A stretch of DNA of 7,564 nt from Phycisphaerales bacterium (GTDB taxonomy: Bacteria > Planctomycetota > Phycisphaerae > Phycisphaerales > SM1A02): NCBI GenBank assembly GCA_007127615.1, contig SKZB01000355.1, positions 1-7,564 of the forward strand, written 5' to 3'. This document shows, piece by piece, positions 1 to 6,235 of the stretch. Position numbers and translations under genes: made by a program. Positions within the stretch are counted from its first letter, which is position 1; every line of letters starts with the position of its first letter. The notes beneath the pieces were generated by a model. It had not been told where the DNA came from. It did not search any database and saw only the letters and a list, made by a program, of their open reading frames with translations.

Positions 1-105
1 ACCGCCGCGGCGATCGAGGTGATGTTTGAAGGTGAACTGCCCCAGATCGTTGCCGAAGCGCTGCTCGCGGCGCGGCGACGCGGCGAGGAACTCGATAACG
101 ACTGA
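1..105 (+). CDS. C-terminal end of an unidentified protein (5' end outside window)
   Basis: Frame 1 is open from the window edge to a TGA at 103-105 and gives 34 residues ending in a charged helical tail (LLAARRRGEELDND). Third codon positions are mostly G or C, as in the neighbouring genes, and the stop sits one base from the stop of the convergent ComEA-like gene. That is why I read this frame as the real gene end. The tail is alanine-, arginine- and glutamate-rich and probably a surface helix. There is no recognisable motif, so I assign no function. The alternative is that this is non-coding DNA downstream of the minus-strand pair. Confidence 0.5.
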   Translation, partial: TAAAIEVMFEGELPQIVAEALLAARRRGEELDND

Positions 106-106
106 T

Positions 107-505
107 TCATCGCTTCGTGCCCGCCGTCGGCGCGCGCGTGGCGCACGCCTCGACGGCGCCGGCGGAGACGACGGCCAGCGGCGTGACGCGCTCGACCGTG
201 CGCGGTCCGATGCCACTGACCCGCTGGAGCTCTTCCGGCGATCCGAACGCGCCGTTGATCTCACGATCCTGCACGATGCGCTCCGCCAGTCGCGGACCGA
301 TCCCGGGCAGCAGCATCAATTCCGATTCCGGCGCGCGGTTCAAATCGATGCTTCGTACGGGCAGCGTGGTGCGATCAATCGGCAAATGCGTATCGCGGGA
401 GACGGGACGTTGCCACGCCATGAAAGCGATGACCACCGTCAAGATGAGCAGCACCGCCATGACCGGCGCGAAGATGCGCCTTCCGGATAGACCTCTGGTG
501 TTCAT
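107..505 (-). CDS. ComEA-like membrane-anchored helix-hairpin-helix DNA-binding protein
   Basis: The 132-residue product has a short basic N-terminus (residues 1-10, with RR at 9-10), one hydrophobic segment at about 11-31 (signal anchor), a linker, and a double helix-hairpin-helix domain at about 52-113. The two hairpins are visible as LLPGIGPRLAERIV (65-78) and VSGIGPRTVERV (96-107), preceded by the typical IDLNRAPESEL. This is the ComEA architecture: such proteins bind double-stranded DNA without sequence specificity on the outer face of the membrane during DNA uptake. Many ComEA-like proteins lie outside competence operons, and no other com gene is visible here, so a competence role is inferred. 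The ATG at 505 is chosen because it lies one base after the stop of the upstream GH10-like gene, has GGGGA at 514-510, and opens directly into the anchor. The gene is probably cotranscribed and translationally coupled with the GH10-like gene. Confidence 0.85.
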   Translation of the reverse strand: MNTRGLSGRRIFAPVMAVLLILTVVIAFMAWQRPVSRDTHLPIDRTTLPVRSIDLNRAPESELMLLPGIGPRLAERIVQDREINGAFGSPEELQRVSGIGPRTVERVTPLAVVSAGAVEACATRAPTAGTKR

Positions 506-506
506 T

Positions 507-2024
507 TCATCCCCGTGGCGTCGGTGCCGCAGGATCGACGCGGTTCGGCAGTTTGAGCGGACCGAGCGGCTTGCGCAGTCGACGCCTGACCCCGAGCAAT
601 CGTTGCAGCGCGGGCTTGGATCGGCCTTCATGATCGATCAATCCGCCGCACCTGGGGCTCGCCTGATCGTGATCAAAGAGTTCGCTCCAGATGACGGACT
701 CGACGTACGGCTTGGACATCGCGAGGGCGAAGATCTGGCTCGCCCAGCGCCCCTGACGTTCCGGACTCCATGACTCATGCCAGCACCCCCCTTCCGGATC
801 GACCTGATCGCTCGGCACCCCCATCGCGGTAATGAGAACCGCCATTTCCATCGTGGCGTACTGATCGAGCAGACTGCTGATTTGCATCAGATCGCGCGTC
901 GCACGCCCGGATTCAGCTTCGCCGAGCAGCATCTGAACACCGATCGCGTCCAGACGCACGCCCTCCTGAATCAAACGTTCCGCAAACATGGCTGCGGCCA
1001 CCCCCTCCCGCTGTTTCGCGCGGTACTCACTGAACGGCTCGGCGAGTTCGATCATCGTGCGCGCGCCTTTCCGTGATTGACGCACGAGAAGCGAGGCCAT
1101 CCGGGTCAGGTCGATCATCTGTTCAACGGAAAACTCGAAGTTCTCGCGAACGTTCAGCCCGCACCCGAGATTCCAGAACGTGACCGACCCTTTGTAACGA
1201 TGGACCACCCGTTCGATATGGTCGTACACCAGGTCGCGGCAGGTGTCGTAGTCGTGCTGCCAGACGTAGATCCACTCGGGAACCGCATTGGGAGAGAAAT
1301 CGATCAGCGGCCCGGCCAGAATTGGTTTGCCCTGTTGCCGGGCCCATTGGACCCAGCGATCGAGCGGTTCCCAGTTGTACGCGCCTTCCCGGACCTCCAA
1401 CTCGCGCCAATTCATCGGCAGCGCGAGCACATCGAACTCCTTCTCGACGATCGACCGCAATCCCGCGCCGTTGCGTCCGGGCCAGACGCGCACGCCGAGC
1501 GTGGCGGAGGAAGCGGGCTTGGTGGCGAATCGGCGGTGAAGGAGAATCTGCGCGTGGGCCAGTGCGAGGCGCTCCGTGGCATCGATGGCCGTTTCGAGTG
1601 ACTGCCGCGCGATCCGGTCGGCTTCCGTCGGGTCGTCACACGTCACCGCGGCGGTGAATCTCTGGCGGGCCTCTTCCCACAGCTTCATGGCGGGATGCTG
1701 CGCGCTGAGGTCGAACATCTGCCATTCCTCACTCTTGGCGATGAACATCTTGATGCGGTGTCGGGCCAGCTCGACGGTCAGATTGTACGGCCCGCTCCGT
1801 TCGGGCAGCAGGCATGTCTGGAGCATCAGTCGCCCCATCCCCCCGGCGTCGTACTGGAGGCACAATCCCGCGGGTCGGCCGCCCCGTTTTTCACAGAGAA
1901 TTCTCCCCCGCTTGAAACGGACGCGACCGGTCACGGGCAGTTCATCGCGGCCGACCAGATGGGCGTTCACCAGCGGCCACTCGCGTGCCGGGCCGTTCTC
2001 ATCGAAGACTTCAAACTGCAACAT
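507..2024 (-). CDS. GH10 (xylanase-fold) family protein, probably catalytically inactive
   Basis: The 505-residue protein has no signal peptide, so it is probably cytosolic. Residues 1-110 form a strand-rich region of unknown type. Residues about 112-170 look helical. Residues about 175-480 resemble the GH10 TIM barrel: EFDVLALPMNW (196-206, cf. NAMKW), GAYNWEPLDRWVQWA (214-228), VPEW (248-251), FWNLGCGLN (283-291), LDAIGVQ (358-364), VLITAMG (396-402) and VIWSELFD (444-451). GH10 enzymes cleave beta-1,4-xylan using an acid/base Glu in WDVVNE and a nucleophile Glu in TELD. Here these positions are Gly289 and Ala400. The MKW lysine is Asn205, the GH..WH residues are replaced around 238-243, and the QxH histidine is Leu366. 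Fold landmarks remain but the active site does not. The ATG at 2024 is the first start after an in-frame stop at 2037-2039, and it has no clear Shine-Dalgarno site. This is the first gene of a pair with the ComEA-like gene. Confidence 0.75.
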   Translation of the reverse strand: MLQFEVFDENGPAREWPLVNAHLVGRDELPVTGRVRFKRGRILCEKRGGRPAGLCLQYDAGGMGRLMLQTCLLPERSGPYNLTVELARHRIKMFIAKSEEWQMFDLSAQHPAMKLWEEARQRFTAAVTCDDPTEADRIARQSLETAIDATERLALAHAQILLHRRFATKPASSATLGVRVWPGRNGAGLRSIVEKEFDVLALPMNWRELEVREGAYNWEPLDRWVQWARQQGKPILAGPLIDFSPNAVPEWIYVWQHDYDTCRDLVYDHIERVVHRYKGSVTFWNLGCGLNVRENFEFSVEQMIDLTRMASLLVRQSRKGARTMIELAEPFSEYRAKQREGVAAAMFAERLIQEGVRLDAIGVQMLLGEAESGRATRDLMQISSLLDQYATMEMAVLITAMGVPSDQVDPEGGCWHESWSPERQGRWASQIFALAMSKPYVESVIWSELFDHDQASPRCGGLIDHEGRSKPALQRLLGVRRRLRKPLGPLKLPNRVDPAAPTPRG

Positions 2025-2295
2025 GCGAGTGATCGGTCAAATGCGGCGGACCGGGCGAAGTCTCAGCCGGGTCAGGATCAGAAAAACGGGCGACCTCCGG
2101 GATTGAACGGGACGATTCACCCTTCGTTCCGGTTCATTGTGGCGGGATTTCACGTTCACGCAAGTATTGCGGCAACATCCGCTTGCCGCGACCCTTACCG
2201 CCGAGCCGCCGCACGGTCTTTATGCGCGGGACCGGCTGAACGCCGCCCGGAAACCCGGCGGTGACAGGGGCGCCGGGTTCGGTACAATCCCCGCC
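2025..2295. other. Intergenic region between divergent GH10-like gene and purC
   Basis: This is 271 bases between two divergent genes. The right end holds the purC promoter and an imperfect inverted repeat at 2243-2261. On the minus strand an open frame of 26 codons (2214-2134, GTG start) is basic and ends in YLREREIPPQ. I treat it as an unproven small-gene candidate. I see no convincing promoter for the GH10-like gene in its upstream 110 bases, and no tRNA or recognisable riboswitch. Confidence 0.5.
2261..2288 (+). promoter_or_regulatory. Sigma70-type promoter of purC
   Basis: A -35-like GTGACA (2261-2266; 5 of 6 match TTGACA) is followed by a 16-base spacer and a -10-like TACAAT (2283-2288; 5 of 6 match TATAAT). 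The -10 ends 7 bases before the purC ATG at 2296. Transcription would therefore begin at or within a base or two of the A of ATG, giving a leaderless mRNA. No Shine-Dalgarno sequence lies in the intervening CCCCGCC. An imperfect inverted repeat abuts the -35 on its upstream side. Confidence 0.7.
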
Positions 2296-3261
2296 ATGAC
2301 GAACTCGACCCGACCGATGCCACCTTCTCCCGCCGCCGTTTTTGAAACCGATCTGCCCCTGCCCGGCCGGCGCCGCGGCAAGGTGCGTGACATCTACCGC
2401 GTTCCCGACGAGCGGGGCGGGCCCGATCGCGTGCTGATCGTCGCCAGCGATCGAATCAGCGCATTTGATGTGATCCTGCCGACGCCCATCCCCGGCAAGG
2501 GGCGAATGCTGACGGACATCAGCACGCAGTGGTTCAATTTCATTCGTGAGCGCAAGCTGGTCCCCGATCACCTGTTGTCGACCGATCCGGCCGACATTCC
2601 CGGCCTGAACGACGAGCAGCGCCGTCAGCTCGAAGGGCGCATGATGCTCGGACGTGCGGCCCGGGTGATTCCGATCGAATGTGTGGTGCGCGGATATCTT
2701 GCCGGTTCGGGCTGGAAGGAATATCAGAAGAGCCGCTCGGTCTGCGGCATCGGTCTGCCCGACGGACTGCAGAACGCCAGCCAGCTTCCCGAGCCCATCT
2801 TCACGCCTTCAACCAAGGCAGAGGTCGGCCACGACGAGAACATTGACTTCGAGCAGGCCGGTGAAATTGCCGGACGCGACGTCATGGAGCGGCTGCGCGA
2901 CCTTTCGTTGGAGATCTACCGGACCGGCGCCGCTCATGCGCGCGCGCACGGGATCATCCTGGCGGATACGAAGTTCGAGTTCGGTTACGCGCTGGATGCC
3001 AGCGGGAACCCGACCGATGAGATCATCCTGATCGACGAGGTTCTCACGCCGGACAGCTCCCGATTCTGGCCGGCCGATGAGTACGAGCCCGGGCGGGAAC
3101 AGAACAGTTTCGACAAGCAGTTTGTGCGGAACTATCTGCAGGAACGGGTCGATCGCGGCGAGTGGAACAAGATGCCACCCGGCCCCGAATTGCCGGAGGA
3201 GATTGTCCGCACCACCCTGTCGCGGTACGAAGAAGCCCGGACGCGCCTGTTCGGCGCGTGA
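2296..3261 (+). CDS. purC: Phosphoribosylaminoimidazole-succinocarboxamide synthase (SAICAR synthase)
   Basis: This enzyme catalyses the ATP-dependent ligation of CAIR with L-aspartate to give SAICAR, a cytosolic step of de novo purine synthesis. The 321-residue product shows GKVRDIY (28-34, nucleotide-binding start), SDRISAFDV (51-59), ECVVRGYLAGSGWKEY (128-143), FTPSTKAEVGHDENI (169-183), LADTKFEFG (222-230, the family signature with the LxDxKxEFG pattern) and DEVLTPDSSRFWP (247-259). Its length and C-terminal extension (SFDKQFVRNYL at 271-281 onward) match the long, yeast ADE1-like form rather than the roughly 240-residue E. coli type. The ATG at 2296 is chosen because the promoter -10 lies 7 bases upstream and the first motif follows at a normal distance. 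An in-frame ATG at 2317 is the alternative. The long open frame upstream to 2137 runs through the promoter and is not coding. The gene is convergent with folD, which feeds the one-carbon pool used by later purine steps. Confidence 0.97.
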   Translation: MTNSTRPMPPSPAAVFETDLPLPGRRRGKVRDIYRVPDERGGPDRVLIVASDRISAFDVILPTPIPGKGRMLTDISTQWFNFIRERKLVPDHLLSTDPADIPGLNDEQRRQLEGRMMLGRAARVIPIECVVRGYLAGSGWKEYQKSRSVCGIGLPDGLQNASQLPEPIFTPSTKAEVGHDENIDFEQAGEIAGRDVMERLRDLSLEIYRTGAAHARAHGIILADTKFEFGYALDASGNPTDEIILIDEVLTPDSSRFWPADEYEPGREQNSFDKQFVRNYLQERVDRGEWNKMPPGPELPEEIVRTTLSRYEEARTRLFGA

Positions 3262-3305
3262 AGGCCGGCGGCGGCGCTCGGATTCGGTCCGAACGGGTGA
3301 TCCAA

Positions 3306-3321
3306 CTGGTGAGCCCACCGG
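3306..3321. terminator. Small hairpin between convergent purC and folD
   Basis: CTGGTG (3306-3311) and CACCGG (3316-3321) can pair, with one G-T wobble, around a 4-base loop AGCC. It lies in the 74-base gap between the two convergent stops and could act on both strands. No T-run follows on either side, so it is not a textbook intrinsic terminator. It may only slow polymerase, or be chance in GC-rich DNA. Confidence 0.3.
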
Positions 3322-3335
3322 GATCCGGCCGGAAC

Positions 3336-4205
3336 TCACGTCCGTTCGGCGGCCTGGATGGTGTTCCGCAACAGCATCGCGACGGTCATCGGCCCGACGC
3401 CCCCGGGAACGGGCGAAAGATGGCCCGCCACCTCCGTCACCTCATCGAACTGAACATCGCCCACGGTGCGCGACTTGCCCCCTTCCTTGATCCGGGCAAT
3501 TCCCACGTCGATGACGACCGCGCCGGGTTTGACCATCGTGCCCTTGATCAACCCCGCCACGCCGGTGGCGCTGATCAGCACATCCGCGCTCCGGGTCAAC
3601 TCTTCGATGTCCCGGGTGTGAACATTGGTCGAAATCACGGTGGCTTTGGCGCTCATGAGCAGGACCACGACCGGCTTGCCGACGATATTGCTGGCGCCGA
3701 CCACCACGCAGCGGGTTCCGCAGAGCTCCACCCCGGTGGACTCGATCATCTCCATGACCGCCAGCGCGGTACAGGGGACCAGCGAACGCCGACCGTAGAC
3801 GACATTGCCGATGTTGGCGGGATTGACCCCCTCGACATCCTTGTCGACATCGATCAATGACTGAACGCGGTCCGTATCGACGCCCTCCGGCAGGGGCAGG
3901 TGCACCATGATCGCGTGGACATCGTCATCTTCGTTGAGCAAAAGGACCCGGCCGGCGACCTCCTCGTAGGACGCATCGGGGTCGAGGCGATGCAGCACAT
4001 ATTCGATACCAAGTTCTTCGCAGGTCCGCTTCTGGTTTTCGGCGTATATCGCGGCCCCGGAGTCATCACCGGCGAGCACGGCATCCAGGCGCACCGGACG
4101 CCCCTGCTCACGCAGGTTTTCGGCCCGCCGGGCGACATCCCGCTTGACCTCTTTCGCCAGTTCCCTGCCGTTGATGATGGATGCCTTCTGATCGGTCATG
4201 GCCAT
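3336..4205 (-). CDS. folD: FolD-family methylene-THF dehydrogenase, probably lacking cyclohydrolase activity
   Basis: FolD proteins oxidise 5,10-methylene-THF to methenyl-THF and usually hydrolyse it to 10-formyl-THF. This 289-residue protein has the full two-domain layout: an N-terminal folate/catalytic domain, the Rossmann loop GASNIVGKP (170-178), VIDVGIAR (231-238) and the family signature PGGVGPMTV (267-275). The catalytic residues differ from E. coli FolD: Tyr50 is kept (Y54), but Lys54 is Gln58 in YAENQKR, Gln98 is His102 in VHLPLP, and Asp121 is Glu125 in KDVEG. Loss of the lysine is known to remove cyclohydrolase activity while sparing the dehydrogenase. KDVEG and the STNV stretch at 192-195, where most FolDs have a CHS(R/K)T-type loop, recall yeast Mtd1, an NAD-dependent monofunctional dehydrogenase. 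The symbol therefore denotes family, not proven bifunctionality. The ATG at 4205 fits the -10 seven bases upstream. An ATG at 4199 (287 residues) is possible. A GTG at 4244 lies upstream of the promoter and is rejected. Confidence 0.93.
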   Translation of the reverse strand: MAMTDQKASIINGRELAKEVKRDVARRAENLREQGRPVRLDAVLAGDDSGAAIYAENQKRTCEELGIEYVLHRLDPDASYEEVAGRVLLLNEDDDVHAIMVHLPLPEGVDTDRVQSLIDVDKDVEGVNPANIGNVVYGRRSLVPCTALAVMEMIESTGVELCGTRCVVVGASNIVGKPVVVLLMSAKATVISTNVHTRDIEELTRSADVLISATGVAGLIKGTMVKPGAVVIDVGIARIKEGGKSRTVGDVQFDEVTEVAGHLSPVPGGVGPMTVAMLLRNTIQAAERT

Positions 4206-4212
4206 GCGAGGC

Positions 4213-4221
4213 AGGATAGCA
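4213..4221 (-). promoter_or_regulatory. Extended -10 promoter of folD
   Basis: Read on the minus strand, TGC at 4221-4219 precedes TATCCT at 4218-4213, giving an extended -10 (TGnTATnnT). The hexamer ends 7 bases before the ATG at 4205, the same spacing as at purC, so the transcript would start at or near the A of ATG. The -35 is weak: the best candidate, GTGAAA, is 20 bases upstream of the -10, which is too far for a normal spacer. No Shine-Dalgarno site lies between the -10 and the start. Confidence 0.55.
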
Positions 4222-4306
4222 GAGATCCACACCGGATTTTTCACCGCGGCCGAAAGAGTTCACCGAAACTGAGGTTGAAAAACGCGCTTGCCGGGGCGAG
4301 GCGGTC

Positions 4307-4312
4307 TATCAT
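4307..4312 (+). promoter_or_regulatory. Candidate -10 box of typA
   Basis: TATCAT lies 31 bases before the chosen typA ATG at 4344. This would give a leader of about 25 bases carrying a weak GAAGA ribosome site (4331-4335). No -35 with acceptable spacing is visible: TTGCCG at 4288 is too close and TTGAAA at 4275 too far. The hexamer overlaps an in-frame ATG at 4311. If this is the -10, that ATG cannot be the start. Confidence 0.25.
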
Positions 4313-4343
4313 GGCCGCTTCCCTCTCTCTGAAGACGCCCCCC

Positions 4344-6212
4344 ATGAATCATCCCCACGACACCCACCTTCGTAACGTCGCCATCATTGCGCACGTTGAC
4401 CACGGAAAGACGACGCTGGTCGATGCCCTCCTGGCCCAATCCGGCACCTCCACCAAGGGGTCGGATGCGACCGAATGCATTCTCGATTCCAACCCGCTGG
4501 AGCGGGAACGGGGCATTACGATCCTCTCGAAGAACTGCGCGATCAACTACGTCTCCCGGCATCCGGATCGCCTCGGCGAAACGTTTCGAATCAACATCAT
4601 CGATACGCCGGGCCACGCCGATTTCGGCGGCGAGGTCGAGCGCGTCCTCAAGATGGCCGACGGAGCCCTCCTGCTGGTCGATGCCTTCGAAGGCCCGATG
4701 CCGCAGACACGGTTCGTGCTTTCCAAAGCCCTGGAACTCAATCTCAAGCTGATCGTGGTGGTCAACAAGTGCGACCGCCCGGAAGCCCGCCCGCACGAAG
4801 TGGTCTCGGAAGTCTTCGATCTGCTGGCGGATCTCGGCGCGGATGATGAGACGCTGGACTTCACCGCGGTGTTCGCCTCCGGCCGGAGCGGCTGGGCCGG
4901 CGCGGAACCGGAATCACCGACCGATTCGATGACGCATCTGTACGAGACGATTCTCGATCTCGTGCCGGCACCGACGGATGATTCCGAAGCCCCCCTGCAG
5001 ATGCTCATCACCACGATCGACTATTCCGACTACGTCGGACGAATCGCGATCGGCCGCGTCTTCGCCGGCACGCTCAGGGCCGGCCAGCCGGTCGGTGTGG
5101 TTCGAATGAGCGGCGCCGTCACCCGCACCCGGGCGCTCCGCGTGATGCGTTTCGAAGGGCTCGGCCGCACCGATGTCGATGCCATCTACGCGGGCGATCT
5201 CTGCGCGGTCGAGGGGCTCAGTGCGTTCGACATCGGCGATACGATCACGCTCGCGGATGATCCCCACCCCATGCCGCGCGTGGCCGTCGATGAACCGACG
5301 CTGACGATGGTCTTCCGGATCAACGACTCTCCGTTCGCCGGCCGGGAGGGCAAGTACGTCACCTCGCGTCAGATCGCCGAGCGTCTGCAGCGGGAACTGC
5401 AGTCCAACGTCGCGCTGCGCGTCGAACCGGGCGAATCCGCCGAGGAGTTCCGCGTCTCCGGCCGCGGCCTGCTGCACCTCGGCGTACTCCTGGAGACGAT
5501 GCGCCGCGAAGGGTACGAGCTGTCGGTCGGACGACCCGAGGTGATCGAAAAGACCATCGACGGCCAACGCTGTGAACCGATCGAAAACCTGTCGGTGGAC
5601 ACTTCCAACGAAGGCATGGGCGCCGCACTGGAACTGCTCGGCGCCCGCGGCGGGGATATCCAGAAGGTTGAAGCACGGGGAACGCGCATGCACATCGAGT
5701 GCACGATCCCCGCGCGGGGGCTCATCGGCCTGCGTTCCCGCATGCTCACCGCGACCGGCGGCGAAGCGGTCATGCACCATACGTTTCTCAACTACGCGCC
5801 GCTGCGCAACGTCAACCGAAAACGTTCCAACGGCGTGCTCATCGCCACCGAAACCGGACCCGCCACGACGTACGCGCTGCTCAATCTTGCCGACCGCGGC
5901 GTGATGTTCATTCGACCGGGCGATCCGGTCTATGTCGGCCAGGTCGTCGGCGAACACAGCCGGGACAACGATCTTGATATCAACGCGGTCAAGGCCAAAG
6001 CGTTCTCCAACGTTCGTGAGTCGAACAAGGATGCCACGGTCACCCTGAAGGCGCCGCGCGTTCTCTCGCTCGAAGCGGCACTGGAATACATCGAGGATGA
6101 CGAGCTGGTCGAAATGACGCCGCAGTCCATCCGGCTGCGCAAACGGCTGCTCTCCGAAGGCGAGCGCAAGCGCGCGAACCGGGCGGAGAAGTCACGCCTG
6201 GTCAATGCGTGA
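4344..6212 (+). CDS. typA: Translational GTPase TypA/BipA
   Basis: TypA/BipA is an EF-G-like GTPase that binds the 70S ribosome and supports ribosome assembly and stress or low-temperature growth. The 622-residue product has all G motifs: G1 AHVDHGKTT (16-24), switch I RGITI (56-60), G3 [15 protein letters not shown] (87-101), G4 NKCD (141-144) and a G5 region FASGRSGWA (177-185). PMPQTRFV (118-125), beta-barrel domain II (about 215-305), domain [19 protein letters not shown] (329-344) and the TypA-specific C-terminal domain follow, with ARGLIGLRS (457-465) and [17 protein letters not shown] (584-600). The length fits the family (about 600-620). The start at 4344 matches the usual short lead into [14 protein letters not shown] and has GAAGA 8 bases upstream. 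The ATG at 4311 would add 11 residues and overlaps the candidate -10. Oddities are an extra loop of about 9 residues at roughly 69-80 compared with E. coli BipA, and GRGLLHL (373-379) instead of GRGELHL. The gene is divergent from folD. Confidence 0.98.
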   Translation: MNHPHDTHLRNVAIIAHVDHGKTTLVDALLAQSGTSTKGSDATECILDSNPLERERGITILSKNCAINYVSRHPDRLGETFRINIIDTPGHADFGGEVERVLKMADGALLLVDAFEGPMPQTRFVLSKALELNLKLIVVVNKCDRPEARPHEVVSEVFDLLADLGADDETLDFTAVFASGRSGWAGAEPESPTDSMTHLYETILDLVPAPTDDSEAPLQMLITTIDYSDYVGRIAIGRVFAGTLRAGQPVGVVRMSGAVTRTRALRVMRFEGLGRTDVDAIYAGDLCAVEGLSAFDIGDTITLADDPHPMPRVAVDEPTLTMVFRINDSPFAGREGKYVTSRQIAERLQRELQSNVALRVEPGESAEEFRVSGRGLLHLGVLLETMRREGYELSVGRPEVIEKTIDGQRCEPIENLSVDTSNEGMGAALELLGARGGDIQKVEARGTRMHIECTIPARGLIGLRSRMLTATGGEAVMHHTFLNYAPLRNVNRKRSNGVLIATETGPATTYALLNLADRGVMFIRPGDPVYVGQVVGEHSRDNDLDINAVKAKAFSNVRESNKDATVTLKAPRVLSLEAALEYIEDDELVEMTPQSIRLRKRLLSEGERKRANRAEKSRLVNA

Positions 6213-6214
6213 TG

Positions 6215-6228
6215 GCCTGTCGGCAGGC
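6215..6228. terminator. Short hairpin in the typA / propeller-gene convergent gap
   Basis: GCCTG (6215-6219) and CAGGC (6224-6228) form a perfect 5-bp stem around a TCGG loop. It fills most of the 23-base gap between the typA stop (6210-6212) and the stop of the convergent gene (6236-6238). Its symmetry would suit a two-way terminator, but no T-run follows on either strand. Confidence 0.4.
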
Positions 6229-6235
6229 GTCCCAA

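Noticed and set aside
506..631. Upstream start (631) for the comEA-like gene
   Set aside because: The extra 42 residues overlap the C-terminus of the GH10-like gene in another frame, are Cys/Ser/Arg-rich, and precede a good start-and-anchor at 505.
1077..1601. Plus-strand open frame opposite the GH10-like gene
   Set aside because: The minus-strand frame has coherent GH10 landmarks across its full length. The plus-strand translation shows none.
2060..2110. GGAGGT on the minus strand near 2100 as a ribosome site
   Set aside because: No ATG, GTG or TTG follows at a suitable distance on that strand.
2137..2295. N-terminal extension of purC from an ATG at 2137
   Set aside because: It would run through the promoter at 2261-2288 and add 53 residues not seen in SAICAR synthases.
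3900..4343. N-terminal extension of typA from 3900
   Set aside because: It overlaps the 5' half of folD on the opposite strand and precedes the standard TypA N-terminus.
4914..5957. Minus-strand open frame of about 347 codons inside typA
   Set aside because: It is the antisense shadow of a strongly conserved TypA sequence, with His/Arg/Asp-rich composition typical of such shadows.
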